From Mycobacteroides sp. LB1 (GTDB taxonomy: Bacteria > Actinomycetota > Actinomycetes > Mycobacteriales > Mycobacteriaceae), in NCBI RefSeq assembly GCF_013449725.1, contig NZ_JACCFF010000006.1:248001-312000 (forward strand): 64,000 bases of DNA, read 5' to 3'. A program made the translations under genes and the position numbers. Shown here one piece after another: positions 8,645 to 17,415 of this stretch (position 1 is its first letter; each line of letters starts with the position of its first letter). The notes below the pieces were generated by a model. It was not told the origin of the DNA. It searched no databases and worked only from the letters and a program-made list of their open reading frames with translations.

Positions 8645-9510
8645 CGACACGGGATCAATTCCTCCGTGTCCGCACCTGGATGCCCGAAGGGCTTCGCACA
8701 CTTGGTGATCGCGGCGCGCGATATCTGCGGCACCATCCGATCGCCGCGCTCACCACCGTCGGCGAACAATTCGTCCTCGGTGTGCACACCCTGCGGTACT
8801 TCGTCGCCGACCTGGTGACCGGCCGCTTCCCGTGGGCAGAGTTCGTGCGGCAGGCCGCATTCATGGCGGGCACGGCCGTGGTGCCGACGGTGCTGGTGGC
8901 ACTGCCCATCGGGGTCACGCTGTCCATTCAATTCGCGTTGCTGGCAGGGCAAGTCGGGGCGACCTCGCTGGCCGGTGCGGCCAGTGGTCTGGCGGTGGTG
9001 CGGCAGGCCGCTTCATTGGTGGCGGCGATGCTGCTGGCCTCGGCGGTGGGCTCGGCAATGACTGCCGACCTCGGGTGCCGCACCATGCGAGAGGAGACCG
9101 CGGCCATGGAGGTCATGGGCGTGTCGGTGGTGCGGCGGCTGGTGGTGCCGCGCTTCGCGGCGGCCATCGTCGTCGGTGTGGCGCTCACCGGTGTGGTCTG
9201 CTTCGTCGGCTTCCTGGCCAGTTATCTATTCAACGTGTACGTACAGGGTGGTGCCCCAGGAAGTTTCGTCACCACGTTCGCATCGTTCGCGACCACGGGT
9301 GATCTGGTGTTGGCGCTGCTGAAGGCCGCGGTGTACGGGGCCATCGTGGCGGTGATCGCCTGCCAGAAGGGATTGGCTTCGCACGGTGGCCCGACCGGGG
9401 TGGCGAATTCGGTGAATGCGGCCGTCGTGGAATCGGTCCTGTTGCTCATGATCGTCAACGTCGTGGTGAGTCAGGTCTACACCATGCTGTTCCCCAGGGC
9501 CATGCTGTGA
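8641..9510 (+). CDS. yrbEA: YrbE family ABC permease, first of pair (MlaE-like)
   Basis: A 289-residue membrane protein of the MlaE/YrbE family with five or six hydrophobic segments, including the MAGTAVVPTVLVALPIGV and VVGVALTGVVCFVGFLASYL regions and the conserved MREETAAMEVMGVSV cytoplasmic loop (the EQIDAL-type motif of MlaE). It forms the inner-membrane channel of an Mce system together with the second YrbE protein. The ATPase (Mkl/MceG) that drives such systems is usually encoded elsewhere in mycobacteria, and none is seen here. The ATG overlaps the ligase stop, which ties the Mce genes to the biosynthetic genes in one transcript. Confidence 0.9.
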   Translation: MTTRDQFLRVRTWMPEGLRTLGDRGARYLRHHPIAALTTVGEQFVLGVHTLRYFVADLVTGRFPWAEFVRQAAFMAGTAVVPTVLVALPIGVTLSIQFALLAGQVGATSLAGAASGLAVVRQAASLVAAMLLASAVGSAMTADLGCRTMREETAAMEVMGVSVVRRLVVPRFAAAIVVGVALTGVVCFVGFLASYLFNVYVQGGAPGSFVTTFASFATTGDLVLALLKAAVYGAIVAVIACQKGLASHGGPTGVANSVNAAVVESVLLLMIVNVVVSQVYTMLFPRAML

Positions 9511-10367
9511 CGGCCACGCTACCGGTCCGCCGAGCCTCTCTGCAGCCCATGGCATTCGGCGCAGATGCCGCAATGAGGCCGCTGGCGCGGTTCGGCCATA
9601 TGGTCACCTTTTTCGTGCATGCCTTCCTGGCGATCCCCATCGCGCTGCGCCGGTACCGCCGTGAATTCCTGCGCCTCCTCTCCGATATCACCTGGGGCAA
9701 CGGGTCGATCGTCGTCGGCGGGGGAACGGCCGGTGTGGTGCTGGTGCTCGGCATCACGACGGGCGCCCTGGTGGCCATCGAGGGCTACAACTTCCTGGAG
9801 TTGATGGGTCTGGGCCCGGCCACCGGTGTCATCTCCTCGTTGGTGACCACGCGCGAACTCGCCCCGATCATGGCGGCACTGGCCTTCGCGGTGCAGGCGG
9901 GATGCCGTTTCACCACCCAGCTCGGCTCGATGCGTATCTCCGAGGAGGTGGATGCGATGGATTCCCTTGCCATCCGGCCGATCCCGTACCTCGTCACCAC
10001 CCGCCTGCTGGCGTCGGTGGTCGCCATCATCCCGCTCTACGTGGCCTGCCTGACCATCAGTTATCTGTCCTGCCAGGTCATGGTGGGCATCGTCAGCGGC
10101 GGCTCGACGGGGCCATACCTGCACTACTTCACGCTGTTGTCCAGCGGCACGGATATCGCCTACTCGGTGTTCAAGGCCATTGTCTTCGTCTGGATAGCCT
10201 CGGCGGTGCAGTGCTACTACGGCTTCTGCGCCGACGGCGGACCGGAGGGTGTCGGTATCGCGGCAGGGCACGCGATGCGCGCCAGCATCACCGCGGTGAT
10301 CGTCGTCAACATGCTGCTCACTATGGCGCTGTGGAGTGTCGACTCCGGCGCCCGGTTCGGGGGATGA
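9507..10367 (+). CDS. yrbEB: YrbE family ABC permease, second of pair (MlaE-like)
   Basis: A 286-residue MlaE-family permease. It begins with GTG at 9507, overlapping the previous stop. It has an amphipathic N-terminal helix, the conserved IMAALAFAVQAGCRFTTQLG segment, the loop RISEEVDAMDSL (the MlaE-type EE-IDAL motif), and a final membrane helix AVIVVNMLLTMALWSV. With the first YrbE it should form the heterodimeric membrane channel to which the six Mce proteins dock. A single base separates its stop from the GTG of mceA. Confidence 0.9.
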   Translation: MTATLPVRRASLQPMAFGADAAMRPLARFGHMVTFFVHAFLAIPIALRRYRREFLRLLSDITWGNGSIVVGGGTAGVVLVLGITTGALVAIEGYNFLELMGLGPATGVISSLVTTRELAPIMAALAFAVQAGCRFTTQLGSMRISEEVDAMDSLAIRPIPYLVTTRLLASVVAIIPLYVACLTISYLSCQVMVGIVSGGSTGPYLHYFTLLSSGTDIAYSVFKAIVFVWIASAVQCYYGFCADGGPEGVGIAAGHAMRASITAVIVVNMLLTMALWSVDSGARFGG

Positions 10368-10368
10368 C

Positions 10369-11877
10369 GTGACGAATCACCTTGATAGTCACTATGACCT
10401 GGATGGCGCGCTCTTCTCGCGCCGCCAGCTGCTGATGCGCGGGGGCGCCGCGCTGGCCGTCGTCGCCGTGATGACCTCGGCTCTCCTGGTCAAGTCCACC
10501 GGTGTTCTCGACCGGTACGTGAACATCGTCGCCGAACTCCATAACGTGGGTGACGGCTTGCCGCCACGATCCGACGTGAAGTACCGGGGTGTGCTCGTCG
10601 GTGCCGTCGAGGCCGTCACCCGGGCAGCCGGTGCCCAGCCCAACCGGGTGCATGTGCGGCTGAAACCCATGTACGCCAACTCGATCCCCGCGACCGTTAC
10701 CGCACGCGTGGTGCCCAGTAACGTCTTCGCCGTCTCCGCGCTGCAGCTCGTCGACCGGGGACCCGGTGCGCCCATTCGTGAGGGTGGGCATATTGGTGAG
10801 GACACCAGGCTCCCGACGGTGCTGTTCCAGACCACGGTCAACAAGCTGCGTGAGATCCTCACCGCCGCTGGCCGCGGCCGGGGTGACAACACAGTCGGTA
10901 TTCTGGCGGCGGTCGGGGCGGCCACTAACCACCGGCGCACCGAACTACTCACCAGTGCAGCACAACTCGACCGCATCCTGGATCAGCTCAATGCCATCGT
11001 GGCGACCGACCAGGGGCCCTCCACGGTATCGGCGTTGGTGGACGCGGCACGCGGGCTCTCCCAGACCGCACCGGATCTGGTGGACGCGCTGCACCAGGCC
11101 GTCGGGCCCATGCGCACCCTCGCCGAGAAACGGGACCAGTTCCGCACCTTCATCGGTGCCGGGGTACACACCACCGGTACCACCGCGGAGTCGCTGCGCA
11201 ATCACACCGACCAGCTCATCCAGATCACCACAGACCTGACCCCGGTGTTGGGCGTGCTGGCCGATAACGCCCAGCATTTCGTGCCGATTACGCAGCGCAT
11301 CACCAAGTTCTCGGACACCTTCTTCCAGGAAGTGTGGGATCCCGCGCTGACCACTGCCCGGGGACGGGTCAACCTGTCGTTCACCCCGTCCTATACCTAC
11401 ACGCGGGCCGACTGCCCGCGCTACGGGGAATTGAAGGGGCCCAGCTGTTTCACCGCGCCACAGATCGCGGTGCGGCCCGATCTCCCCGAAGTATTGCTGC
11501 CGCAGAACTACCACCCGCCGGCCAACCTGGCGCCGCCGCGCGGCACGGTGGTCGGCCCCGACGGCAATCTCGTCGCCGTCGCTCCGCCACTGGTCAATCC
11601 CAACCCGGACCTGCGTGACCCCAACCCGCCGGTGCCGTCGTGGCTGACGCCCGCCCCGCCGGTACCCGGCAGCGCCGATCCGGGCCAACCCACCGCCGCG
11701 CCGGCATCCTTCGGCGGGAATGTGGGCCCCGTCGGCAGCGCTCAGGAACGCGGCCAGCTGGGTCGTCTGTTAGGGCAGCCGGCAACGGCGGCAGACCAGC
11801 TCGTGCTCGGGCCCATCGCCCGCGGCACCACCGTGACCCGAACCCAGGTCCCGCATAACGAGGGAGGTGCCCGATGA
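10369..11877 (+). CDS. mceA: Mce family protein, MceA position
   Basis: A protein of 502 residues from the GTG at 10369; an in-frame ATG at 10336 lies within yrbEB and was not used. It has a single N-terminal membrane anchor (about residues 26-42, GGAALAVVAVMTSALLV), then an MCE/MlaD domain with YVNIVAELHNVGDGLPPRSDVKYRGVLVG, a helical Mce4_CUP1-like region, and a C-terminal tail of about 110 residues very rich in Pro, Gly and Ala. The MCE domains of the six subunits form a hexameric ring and tunnel across the periplasm. A long Pro-rich tail is common in first-position Mce subunits. The stop overlaps the ATG of mceB. Confidence 0.87.
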   Translation: MTNHLDSHYDLDGALFSRRQLLMRGGAALAVVAVMTSALLVKSTGVLDRYVNIVAELHNVGDGLPPRSDVKYRGVLVGAVEAVTRAAGAQPNRVHVRLKPMYANSIPATVTARVVPSNVFAVSALQLVDRGPGAPIREGGHIGEDTRLPTVLFQTTVNKLREILTAAGRGRGDNTVGILAAVGAATNHRRTELLTSAAQLDRILDQLNAIVATDQGPSTVSALVDAARGLSQTAPDLVDALHQAVGPMRTLAEKRDQFRTFIGAGVHTTGTTAESLRNHTDQLIQITTDLTPVLGVLADNAQHFVPITQRITKFSDTFFQEVWDPALTTARGRVNLSFTPSYTYTRADCPRYGELKGPSCFTAPQIAVRPDLPEVLLPQNYHPPANLAPPRGTVVGPDGNLVAVAPPLVNPNPDLRDPNPPVPSWLTPAPPVPGSADPGQPTAAPASFGGNVGPVGSAQERGQLGRLLGQPATAADQLVLGPIARGTTVTRTQVPHNEGGAR

Positions 11878-12941
11878 GGCGCACGACAACGCGCGGCCCC
11901 GTGATTGGGCTCGCCGTCTTCCTGGTGATCGCCACGGTGCTCACGTGGTTGGTGTACGTGACCCTTCGTCGGGACGTCAAGGGCTCCACGGTGTCCTACG
12001 CGGCAATGTTCACCGATGTCTTCGGTTTGCGCGAGGGCGATGACGTGCGTATCGCGGGAGTCCGCGTCGGCCGGGTCCAGCGTATCGAGCTCAACGGCAC
12101 GCTCGCGAAGGTGAGTTTCGCCGTCCAGGACAGCCAGCGACTCCCCGGAGGCGCCACCGCGTCGGTGACGTACCAGAACATCGTCGGGCAGCGGTATCTC
12201 GCACTGGCACAGGGAAACACCGGCCCGGCAGGCCTGCTCGCACCGGGTGGTGTCATCCCCGTCGAGCGCACTGAGCCCTCCTTCGATATCGGCACCCTCC
12301 TCAACGGGTACGAGCCGTTGTTCGCGGTGCTGGACTCCGCGCAGGTGAACAACCTCACCCAGGCAGTCATCGGGTCGCTGCAGGGAGATACCGCCGCCTT
12401 TGCGACCCTGGTGGACCAGACATCGACGCTGACAAAGACATTCACGGGTCGTGACGATGCCCTGGACCATGCGATCGCGAGCCTGGACCGTGTGGTGGGC
12501 AGCCTCGCGGCGCAGAACCGAGATTTCGAGGGCGCCATCGCCGCGACCCGTCAGGTGGTCGGCCAGTTCGACAGCCGCAGGCCGGAACTGGTGTCCTCAG
12601 TCGGCAAGATGACCGAAGTGGTCAGGAATCTGTCCCGGATCGCCAGGGACGTCGACCCACCCCTGCACGAATTGCTCACGCGCGAGCCCGGTTACACCCA
12701 GCACATGCTGGACATCGAGCCGCAGCTTGCCTACACGGGGCTCAACACGCCACTGTTCTTGAAGGGTCTGGCGCGCATGTTCGGAGAGGGCTCGTATATG
12801 AATGCCTATGCGTGCGATGTGAATATCTACGGATTCTTCCCTGGGCTCAACGACGTCGTCCCGATCATCGTCAACGCGGCCACCCCGGGCGGCAAGGCGA
12901 AGCACACGGCACGCTGTAGGAACGCCGGCGATGGCGGCTGA
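11874..12941 (+). CDS. mceB: Mce family protein, MceB position
   Basis: A 355-residue Mce subunit with an N-terminal membrane helix (GLAVFLVIATVLTWLVYV), the MCE domain (FTDVFGLREGDDVRIAGVRVGRVQRI, then QRYLAL), and a helical C-terminal half. Two cysteines near the C-terminus (YACDVNIYGF and TARCRN) match the conserved pair of second-position Mce proteins. It is expected to be one of six ring-forming subunits of the lipid-transfer tunnel. ATG overlap with mceA and an 11-base overlap with mceC show translational coupling. Confidence 0.87.
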   Translation: MRRTTTRGPVIGLAVFLVIATVLTWLVYVTLRRDVKGSTVSYAAMFTDVFGLREGDDVRIAGVRVGRVQRIELNGTLAKVSFAVQDSQRLPGGATASVTYQNIVGQRYLALAQGNTGPAGLLAPGGVIPVERTEPSFDIGTLLNGYEPLFAVLDSAQVNNLTQAVIGSLQGDTAAFATLVDQTSTLTKTFTGRDDALDHAIASLDRVVGSLAAQNRDFEGAIAATRQVVGQFDSRRPELVSSVGKMTEVVRNLSRIARDVDPPLHELLTREPGYTQHMLDIEPQLAYTGLNTPLFLKGLARMFGEGSYMNAYACDVNIYGFFPGLNDVVPIIVNAATPGGKAKHTARCRNAGDGG

Positions 12942-13986
12942 GATGATTAGGCCACGCTGGCTCTCCTCTATTCGTAGGCCGCTGGACTCCTACAGCAAGA
13001 CCTGGCTCGGCGTCGGCGCAGTGACCGTCATTGTGGTGCTCATCGGTGCGCTGCTGCTGGTGAAGGAACTGGGAATCGGGTACAAGCAGTTCACCGCCGA
13101 ATTCCTCCAGGCCGCCGCGCTGCGGCCGGGGAACATCGTCACCATCGCGGGTGTGCAGGTCGGTTCGGTGACCGGCGTGCGGCTGGCCGGTGACCGTGTG
13201 GAGGCCACTCTGCGGGTCCGCGACCACATCCCGGTGGGCGACGAGGCACGGGCGGCCATCAAGATCACCACGTTATTCGGTTCCCGGTATGTCGATCTGC
13301 GGCCCGCGGGTACGGGTATGCCGGTGGGTCGACGGATCAACCTGCAGCACACCGAGGTTCCCTACGATCTCCAGGCGGCACTCGCCGATTCCACCCGCAC
13401 CTTCGAACAGGTGGATGCCGACCGCATCGCTTCCTCGCTGAACGTATTGGGCACCCAGCTCGATGGCCTGCCGCACGTGGTCCCGCAGGCCATGGAGAAC
13501 GTGCGCGCCCTGTCCTCGGTCATCGCACAGCGGCGCGAACAGCTGGGCACGCTGCTGACCAGCACCGAGCACGTCACCAGCATGCTGCGTCGCCAGCAGT
13601 CCGATATCGGCACCTTCATCCGCCAGGGGCAGGAGTTGGTGGGGGAGTTCGTGGCACGCGCGGCCGCCTTCCACGCGATGATGCGCTCGCTGCAGAGCAT
13701 CGTGGGCTCACTGCGCAGCATCGTGGTGGGCGACCACCGTGCGCTCGACGGTGTCATCCGCACCATGGAAGAGCTCAGCGGCAAGCTCGCCGAGCAGGAT
13801 GCCTTGTTGCGCAACATGCTCCAGATCGCTCCCGTGCCCATCAGGGAGATTGCCAACGCCACCGGATTCGGCAACTCGATCGAGGCCAACCCGCCGGGGG
13901 GCGCTCTCATCGACTCGTGGATGTGTGCGATCAGCGGCCGAGCCAAGCAATTCGGGATGATCGAGTACTTCAAGGACTGCCAGTGA
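12931..13986 (+). CDS. mceC: Mce family protein, MceC position
   Basis: A 351-residue Mce subunit. The N-terminal helix is VGAVTVIVVLIGALLLV (about residues 28-44), followed by an MCE domain with FLQAAALRPGNIVTIAGVQVGSV and SRYVDLRPAG, a long coiled helical region with several QRR and RQQ repeats, and a C-terminal pair of cysteines (WMCAISG and FKDCQ). The start at 12931 overlaps mceB by 11 bases; a second in-frame ATG nine bases later is an alternative. It is predicted to sit in the hetero-hexameric Mce ring. Confidence 0.86.
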   Translation: MAAEMIRPRWLSSIRRPLDSYSKTWLGVGAVTVIVVLIGALLLVKELGIGYKQFTAEFLQAAALRPGNIVTIAGVQVGSVTGVRLAGDRVEATLRVRDHIPVGDEARAAIKITTLFGSRYVDLRPAGTGMPVGRRINLQHTEVPYDLQAALADSTRTFEQVDADRIASSLNVLGTQLDGLPHVVPQAMENVRALSSVIAQRREQLGTLLTSTEHVTSMLRRQQSDIGTFIRQGQELVGEFVARAAAFHAMMRSLQSIVGSLRSIVVGDHRALDGVIRTMEELSGKLAEQDALLRNMLQIAPVPIREIANATGFGNSIEANPPGGALIDSWMCAISGRAKQFGMIEYFKDCQ

Positions 13987-15095
13987 CCAAGATTCGCACA
14001 ATGCTGCTGCTCGGGCTGGGGCTGCTCGCCGTCACCGCGACGACCGTGTGTGCGGCGTGGTCCGTCGCGCGAGTCGATGGAACCATCACTGTCACAGCCC
14101 AATTCGACAGCGCCGCCGGACTGTACCCGGGCAATGTGGTGGCGGTTCTCGGCATGCCCGTGGGGCAGGTCGCCAAGATCACCGCCCGGGGCGGGTACGC
14201 AGAAGTGGAGTTCACCGTCGACAGGCAGGTCAAGATCCCCGCCGATGTCCAGGCAGTCACGCTCTCGACATCCATCCTGACCGATCGTCAGATCGAGCTG
14301 TCGCCGCCATACCGCGGCGGGCCGGTGCTGCGCGACAACGACACCATCGGCCTGAACCGGACCAAGACCCCGGTCGAATTCGACAGGGTGCTCGGCATGC
14401 TCGACAAACTCTCCGGTTCACTGCACGGTGATGGTGCGGGCGACGGGCCCATCGCCGCGGTGCTCAACGCCGGTGACGGTGTCGCGGCCGGGAACGGTGA
14501 CCGGATCAAGACGGCGCTGGACGAGCTGTCCCGGGCATTGCGGCTCGGCGCCGACGGCGGGGCTCATACCCGCGAGCAGATGACCGCGATCGTCAAGAAT
14601 GTCAGCGGCCTGCTGGATGCGGCGGCCCGCAACGATGCCGGTCTGCGGCAGTTCGGAACCACGGTGCGCCAGCTCAGCGACATCCTGGCGCGCGAGAACT
14701 TCGGCTCGGGTAGCACCGGTCGACAGTTTAACGATGTGATCGAGCAGACGGGGAAGCTCTTGGAGTCCAATCGGGATGCCATCCACAACGGTATCGTCAA
14801 CGGCAACAAGAGCATCCAGACGGTATACGACCGGCAGCGGGAGGTCGCCGAGTTCTTCGACGTGCTGCCGCTGATGGCCGATAACCTCTACAACGCCATC
14901 GACCAACGCAACGGCGCGATACGTGCCCACTTCCTGGCCGACCGCATGGTCTTCGACGGGCAGATGGCCAAGGAGATCTGCAATATGCTGGGATTGCGTC
15001 AACTTGGTTGCAGCACAGGGACATTGCAGGACTACGGCCCCGACTTCGGGTTGACCTACATGCTCGACGGTCTCGCGGCGATGGGGCAGAAATGA
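13983..15095 (+). CDS. mceD: Mce family protein, MceD position
   Basis: A protein of 370 residues from the GTG at 13983, which overlaps the mceC stop. It has an N-terminal membrane segment (MLLLGLGLLAVTATTVCAAW), an MCE domain (FDSAAGLYPGNVVAVLGMPVGQVAKI, then DRQIELSP), and an extended helical domain ending in a cysteine pair (EICNMLGL and GCSTG). The hallmark GLYPGNVV of mycobacterial Mce domains is clear. The stop overlaps the ATG of the lipoprotein subunit mceE. Confidence 0.87.
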   Translation: MTKIRTMLLLGLGLLAVTATTVCAAWSVARVDGTITVTAQFDSAAGLYPGNVVAVLGMPVGQVAKITARGGYAEVEFTVDRQVKIPADVQAVTLSTSILTDRQIELSPPYRGGPVLRDNDTIGLNRTKTPVEFDRVLGMLDKLSGSLHGDGAGDGPIAAVLNAGDGVAAGNGDRIKTALDELSRALRLGADGGAHTREQMTAIVKNVSGLLDAAARNDAGLRQFGTTVRQLSDILARENFGSGSTGRQFNDVIEQTGKLLESNRDAIHNGIVNGNKSIQTVYDRQREVAEFFDVLPLMADNLYNAIDQRNGAIRAHFLADRMVFDGQMAKEICNMLGLRQLGCSTGTLQDYGPDFGLTYMLDGLAAMGQK

Positions 15096-16216
15096 TGGCC
15101 GCCTCCTGCCGCGTGCTGTGTGCCCTGGCGGTGGTGTTGGTCGGCGCAGGGTGTTCCACCAGCGGCCTGGCCGACCTGCCGCTGCCGGCCCCAGGGTTGG
15201 GGTCCGGGGGATACCGGTTGACGGCCGTCTTCGCGAATGCGCTCAATCTCCCCGAGCGTGCCAAGGTGAAACTGGCCGGTGCCGATATCGGCGAGGTGGA
15301 GTCCATGGCGGCCCGCGATTTCCGTGCGGTGACAACCCTGCGGATCCGGGATGGCGTCACGCTCCCGGCGGGCAGCACCGCGCAATTGCGCACCGCCACA
15401 CCCCTCGGCGATGTGTTCATTGCCGTCACCCCGCCGGAACAAACCGGCGGCGGCATTCTCTCGGACGGCGACACCATCACGATTGACCGGACTGGGGCGG
15501 CCGCGACGGTGGAGTCGGTCCTCAGCTCGGCGGCGATCCTCGTAAATGGCGGCGCGGTGCACAACCTCACCAACGTCGCTAACGGTATGGGCCGGGCCGC
15601 GGGCCCGAACGGGGAGGCCTTCGGGCAGATCATCGGCAAATCGAATGAGCTGCTGGGCAAGCTGAATGCCCGCACTGGGCAGCTGGACGCCGCGATGACC
15701 GAGACGGTCCGGCTGGCCGAGGCGCTCGACGGAAAGAACGAGGAGCTTGCGCAGGTACTGCAGGCGGCGGCCCCGGCGACGTCGACTTTGCGGGATAACG
15801 CCGGCCAAATCTCCAATCTGGTTCTGCTGCTGGGTGACATGGCGCAGGAGTTGAGCAGGTTCCCGTCCATCGCGGGTGCCGATACCAGCGGTCGCAGCGT
15901 TGTCGCCGACGCGAATGCCATCTCCCGGGTCTGGAATGACGTGGTGCTGGATCCGGAGACCAGCCTGCTCTCGCTCAACCATCTGTACGCGCCGTTCATC
16001 AAGATCACCGCGGGTTCGGCCATCTCCGGCAGTGCCGGTATCGATCGCCTCGTGCTGGGCGCGATACCGGATGCGGGCTTCGGGGGCGACCCGGGCTTCC
16101 ACGGCCCCAAGCGGTACGACTGGGGCAAGCTCGTCGGGACCCTCAAGTACTCACTGTGGCGGTTGCAGGAACGCGTGGTGGGTCAAGGGCCTGCGGCGCA
16201 GGAGGCCCCGCGATGA
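15092..16216 (+). CDS. mceE: Mce-associated lipoprotein, MceE position (LprK-like)
   Basis: A 374-residue Mce subunit in the fifth position, which in mycobacteria is the lipoprotein. The signal peptide RVLCALAVVLVGAGC ends in a clear lipobox (VGAGC), so the mature protein starts at that cysteine. The MCE domain carries VFANALNLPERAKVKLAGADIGEV and LGDVFIAV. The helical part follows and the protein ends in a Pro/Gln-rich tail. The ATG at 15092 overlaps the mceD stop; a second ATG directly follows it. As the lipid-anchored subunit it may help orient the complex in the cell envelope. Confidence 0.88.
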   Translation: MMAASCRVLCALAVVLVGAGCSTSGLADLPLPAPGLGSGGYRLTAVFANALNLPERAKVKLAGADIGEVESMAARDFRAVTTLRIRDGVTLPAGSTAQLRTATPLGDVFIAVTPPEQTGGGILSDGDTITIDRTGAAATVESVLSSAAILVNGGAVHNLTNVANGMGRAAGPNGEAFGQIIGKSNELLGKLNARTGQLDAAMTETVRLAEALDGKNEELAQVLQAAAPATSTLRDNAGQISNLVLLLGDMAQELSRFPSIAGADTSGRSVVADANAISRVWNDVVLDPETSLLSLNHLYAPFIKITAGSAISGSAGIDRLVLGAIPDAGFGGDPGFHGPKRYDWGKLVGTLKYSLWRLQERVVGQGPAAQEAPR

Positions 16217-17412
16217 GCCGGGCCTGGGTGAGTGGCTTGTCGTTGGTGTTCACGCTGGCGGTCTCCGTCACCTACTTGCTTGTCGGGGTGCTGCACATCA
16301 GGCCGCTGGCATCGACCTACCCGGTGACCATCCAGCTCGCCGAATCCGGTGGCCTGCTGCCCAATCAGGACGTGACGCTGCACGGGGTGCGCATCGGCTC
16401 GGTCGACTCCCTCACCTTCACCGGCCGGGGGGTGAACGCGACGGTGAGCGTTGACGGCGGCGTCCGTGTCCCCGCCTCCAGCTCGGTGCGGGTGTCCGGG
16501 CTGTCCCCGGCTGGTGAGCAATACCTCGATTTCTCCGCCGGATCCGATGCCGGCCCATTTCTCTCTGCCGGGGATGTGATCACTTCGGACCGCACCGCCA
16601 TCCCGGTCACGCCGGCACAGCTGCTGGCCCACGCCGACGGTGTTCTCGCCCAAGTGGACCCGGCCACGATCGAACGCATCAAGAAGGAACTGAGCCTGAG
16701 CGCCGAGGGGCCGCGCAAGCTCACGGCGATCGTCGACGGCGGGGTGTTCTTGCTCGCCACCCTCGATTCGGTGCTACCCGAGACGGTGAGCGCAATTCGG
16801 GACAGCCGGACGGTGCTATCGGCGGCGGTCGATGTCAACGGCGGTATCGCGGCCACCTCTCGTAACCTGCGCGGCACTCTCGCGGGCATCAATGCGATGG
16901 ACGGCGGCTACCGGAAACTCATTGACCAATCCCCGCGGGTGCTGGGGGCGGCGGACAATCTCTTCACCGATAACTCCGACACCATGGTGCAGCTGCTGGC
17001 GAACCTTGCCGCCAACGCGCGGCTGTCCTATGTACGGGTACCGGCGCTGAACGCACTGTTCCCCGACTATCGCGGCTCGGCACTGGAGGCGTTCATCAGC
17101 ACCATGCACGACCACGGGCTGTGGGTGACCGCCGATTTGTATCCGCGGTACGCCTGCGATTACGGCACCCCGCGGCACCCACCCTCCTCGGCCGACTACC
17201 CGGAGCCGTTCTTGCACACCCACTGCCGCGATGACGATCCCGCCGTATTAGTCCGGGGTGCCAAGAACGCCCCGCGCCCGGCGGGGGACGACACGGCTGG
17301 CCCACCGGCCGGTGCGGACCTGGGTGCCACCGCCGACCCGACGCCCCGCGGCCGGTACACGATCCCGACGCCCTACGGCGGCCCGGCGCTGCCTATCGAG
17401 CCACCGAGGTAG
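16213..17412 (+). CDS. mceF: Mce family protein, MceF position
   Basis: A 399-residue sixth Mce subunit. It has an N-terminal membrane helix (SLVFTLAVSVTYLLVGVL), an MCE domain with IQLAESGGLLPNQDVTLHGVRIGSV and EQYLDFSAG, a helical middle and a Pro/Gly/Asp-rich tail of about 60 residues. Cysteines near YACDYGTP and HCRDDDP fit last-position Mce proteins. Start and mceE stop overlap. It completes a full set of six subunits, so the system is structurally intact. No Mce-associated (mam) genes follow, which is unlike the classic mce1 layout. Confidence 0.87.
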   Translation: MSRAWVSGLSLVFTLAVSVTYLLVGVLHIRPLASTYPVTIQLAESGGLLPNQDVTLHGVRIGSVDSLTFTGRGVNATVSVDGGVRVPASSSVRVSGLSPAGEQYLDFSAGSDAGPFLSAGDVITSDRTAIPVTPAQLLAHADGVLAQVDPATIERIKKELSLSAEGPRKLTAIVDGGVFLLATLDSVLPETVSAIRDSRTVLSAAVDVNGGIAATSRNLRGTLAGINAMDGGYRKLIDQSPRVLGAADNLFTDNSDTMVQLLANLAANARLSYVRVPALNALFPDYRGSALEAFISTMHDHGLWVTADLYPRYACDYGTPRHPPSSADYPEPFLHTHCRDDDPAVLVRGAKNAPRPAGDDTAGPPAGADLGATADPTPRGRYTIPTPYGGPALPIEPPR

Positions 17413-17415
17413 TAG

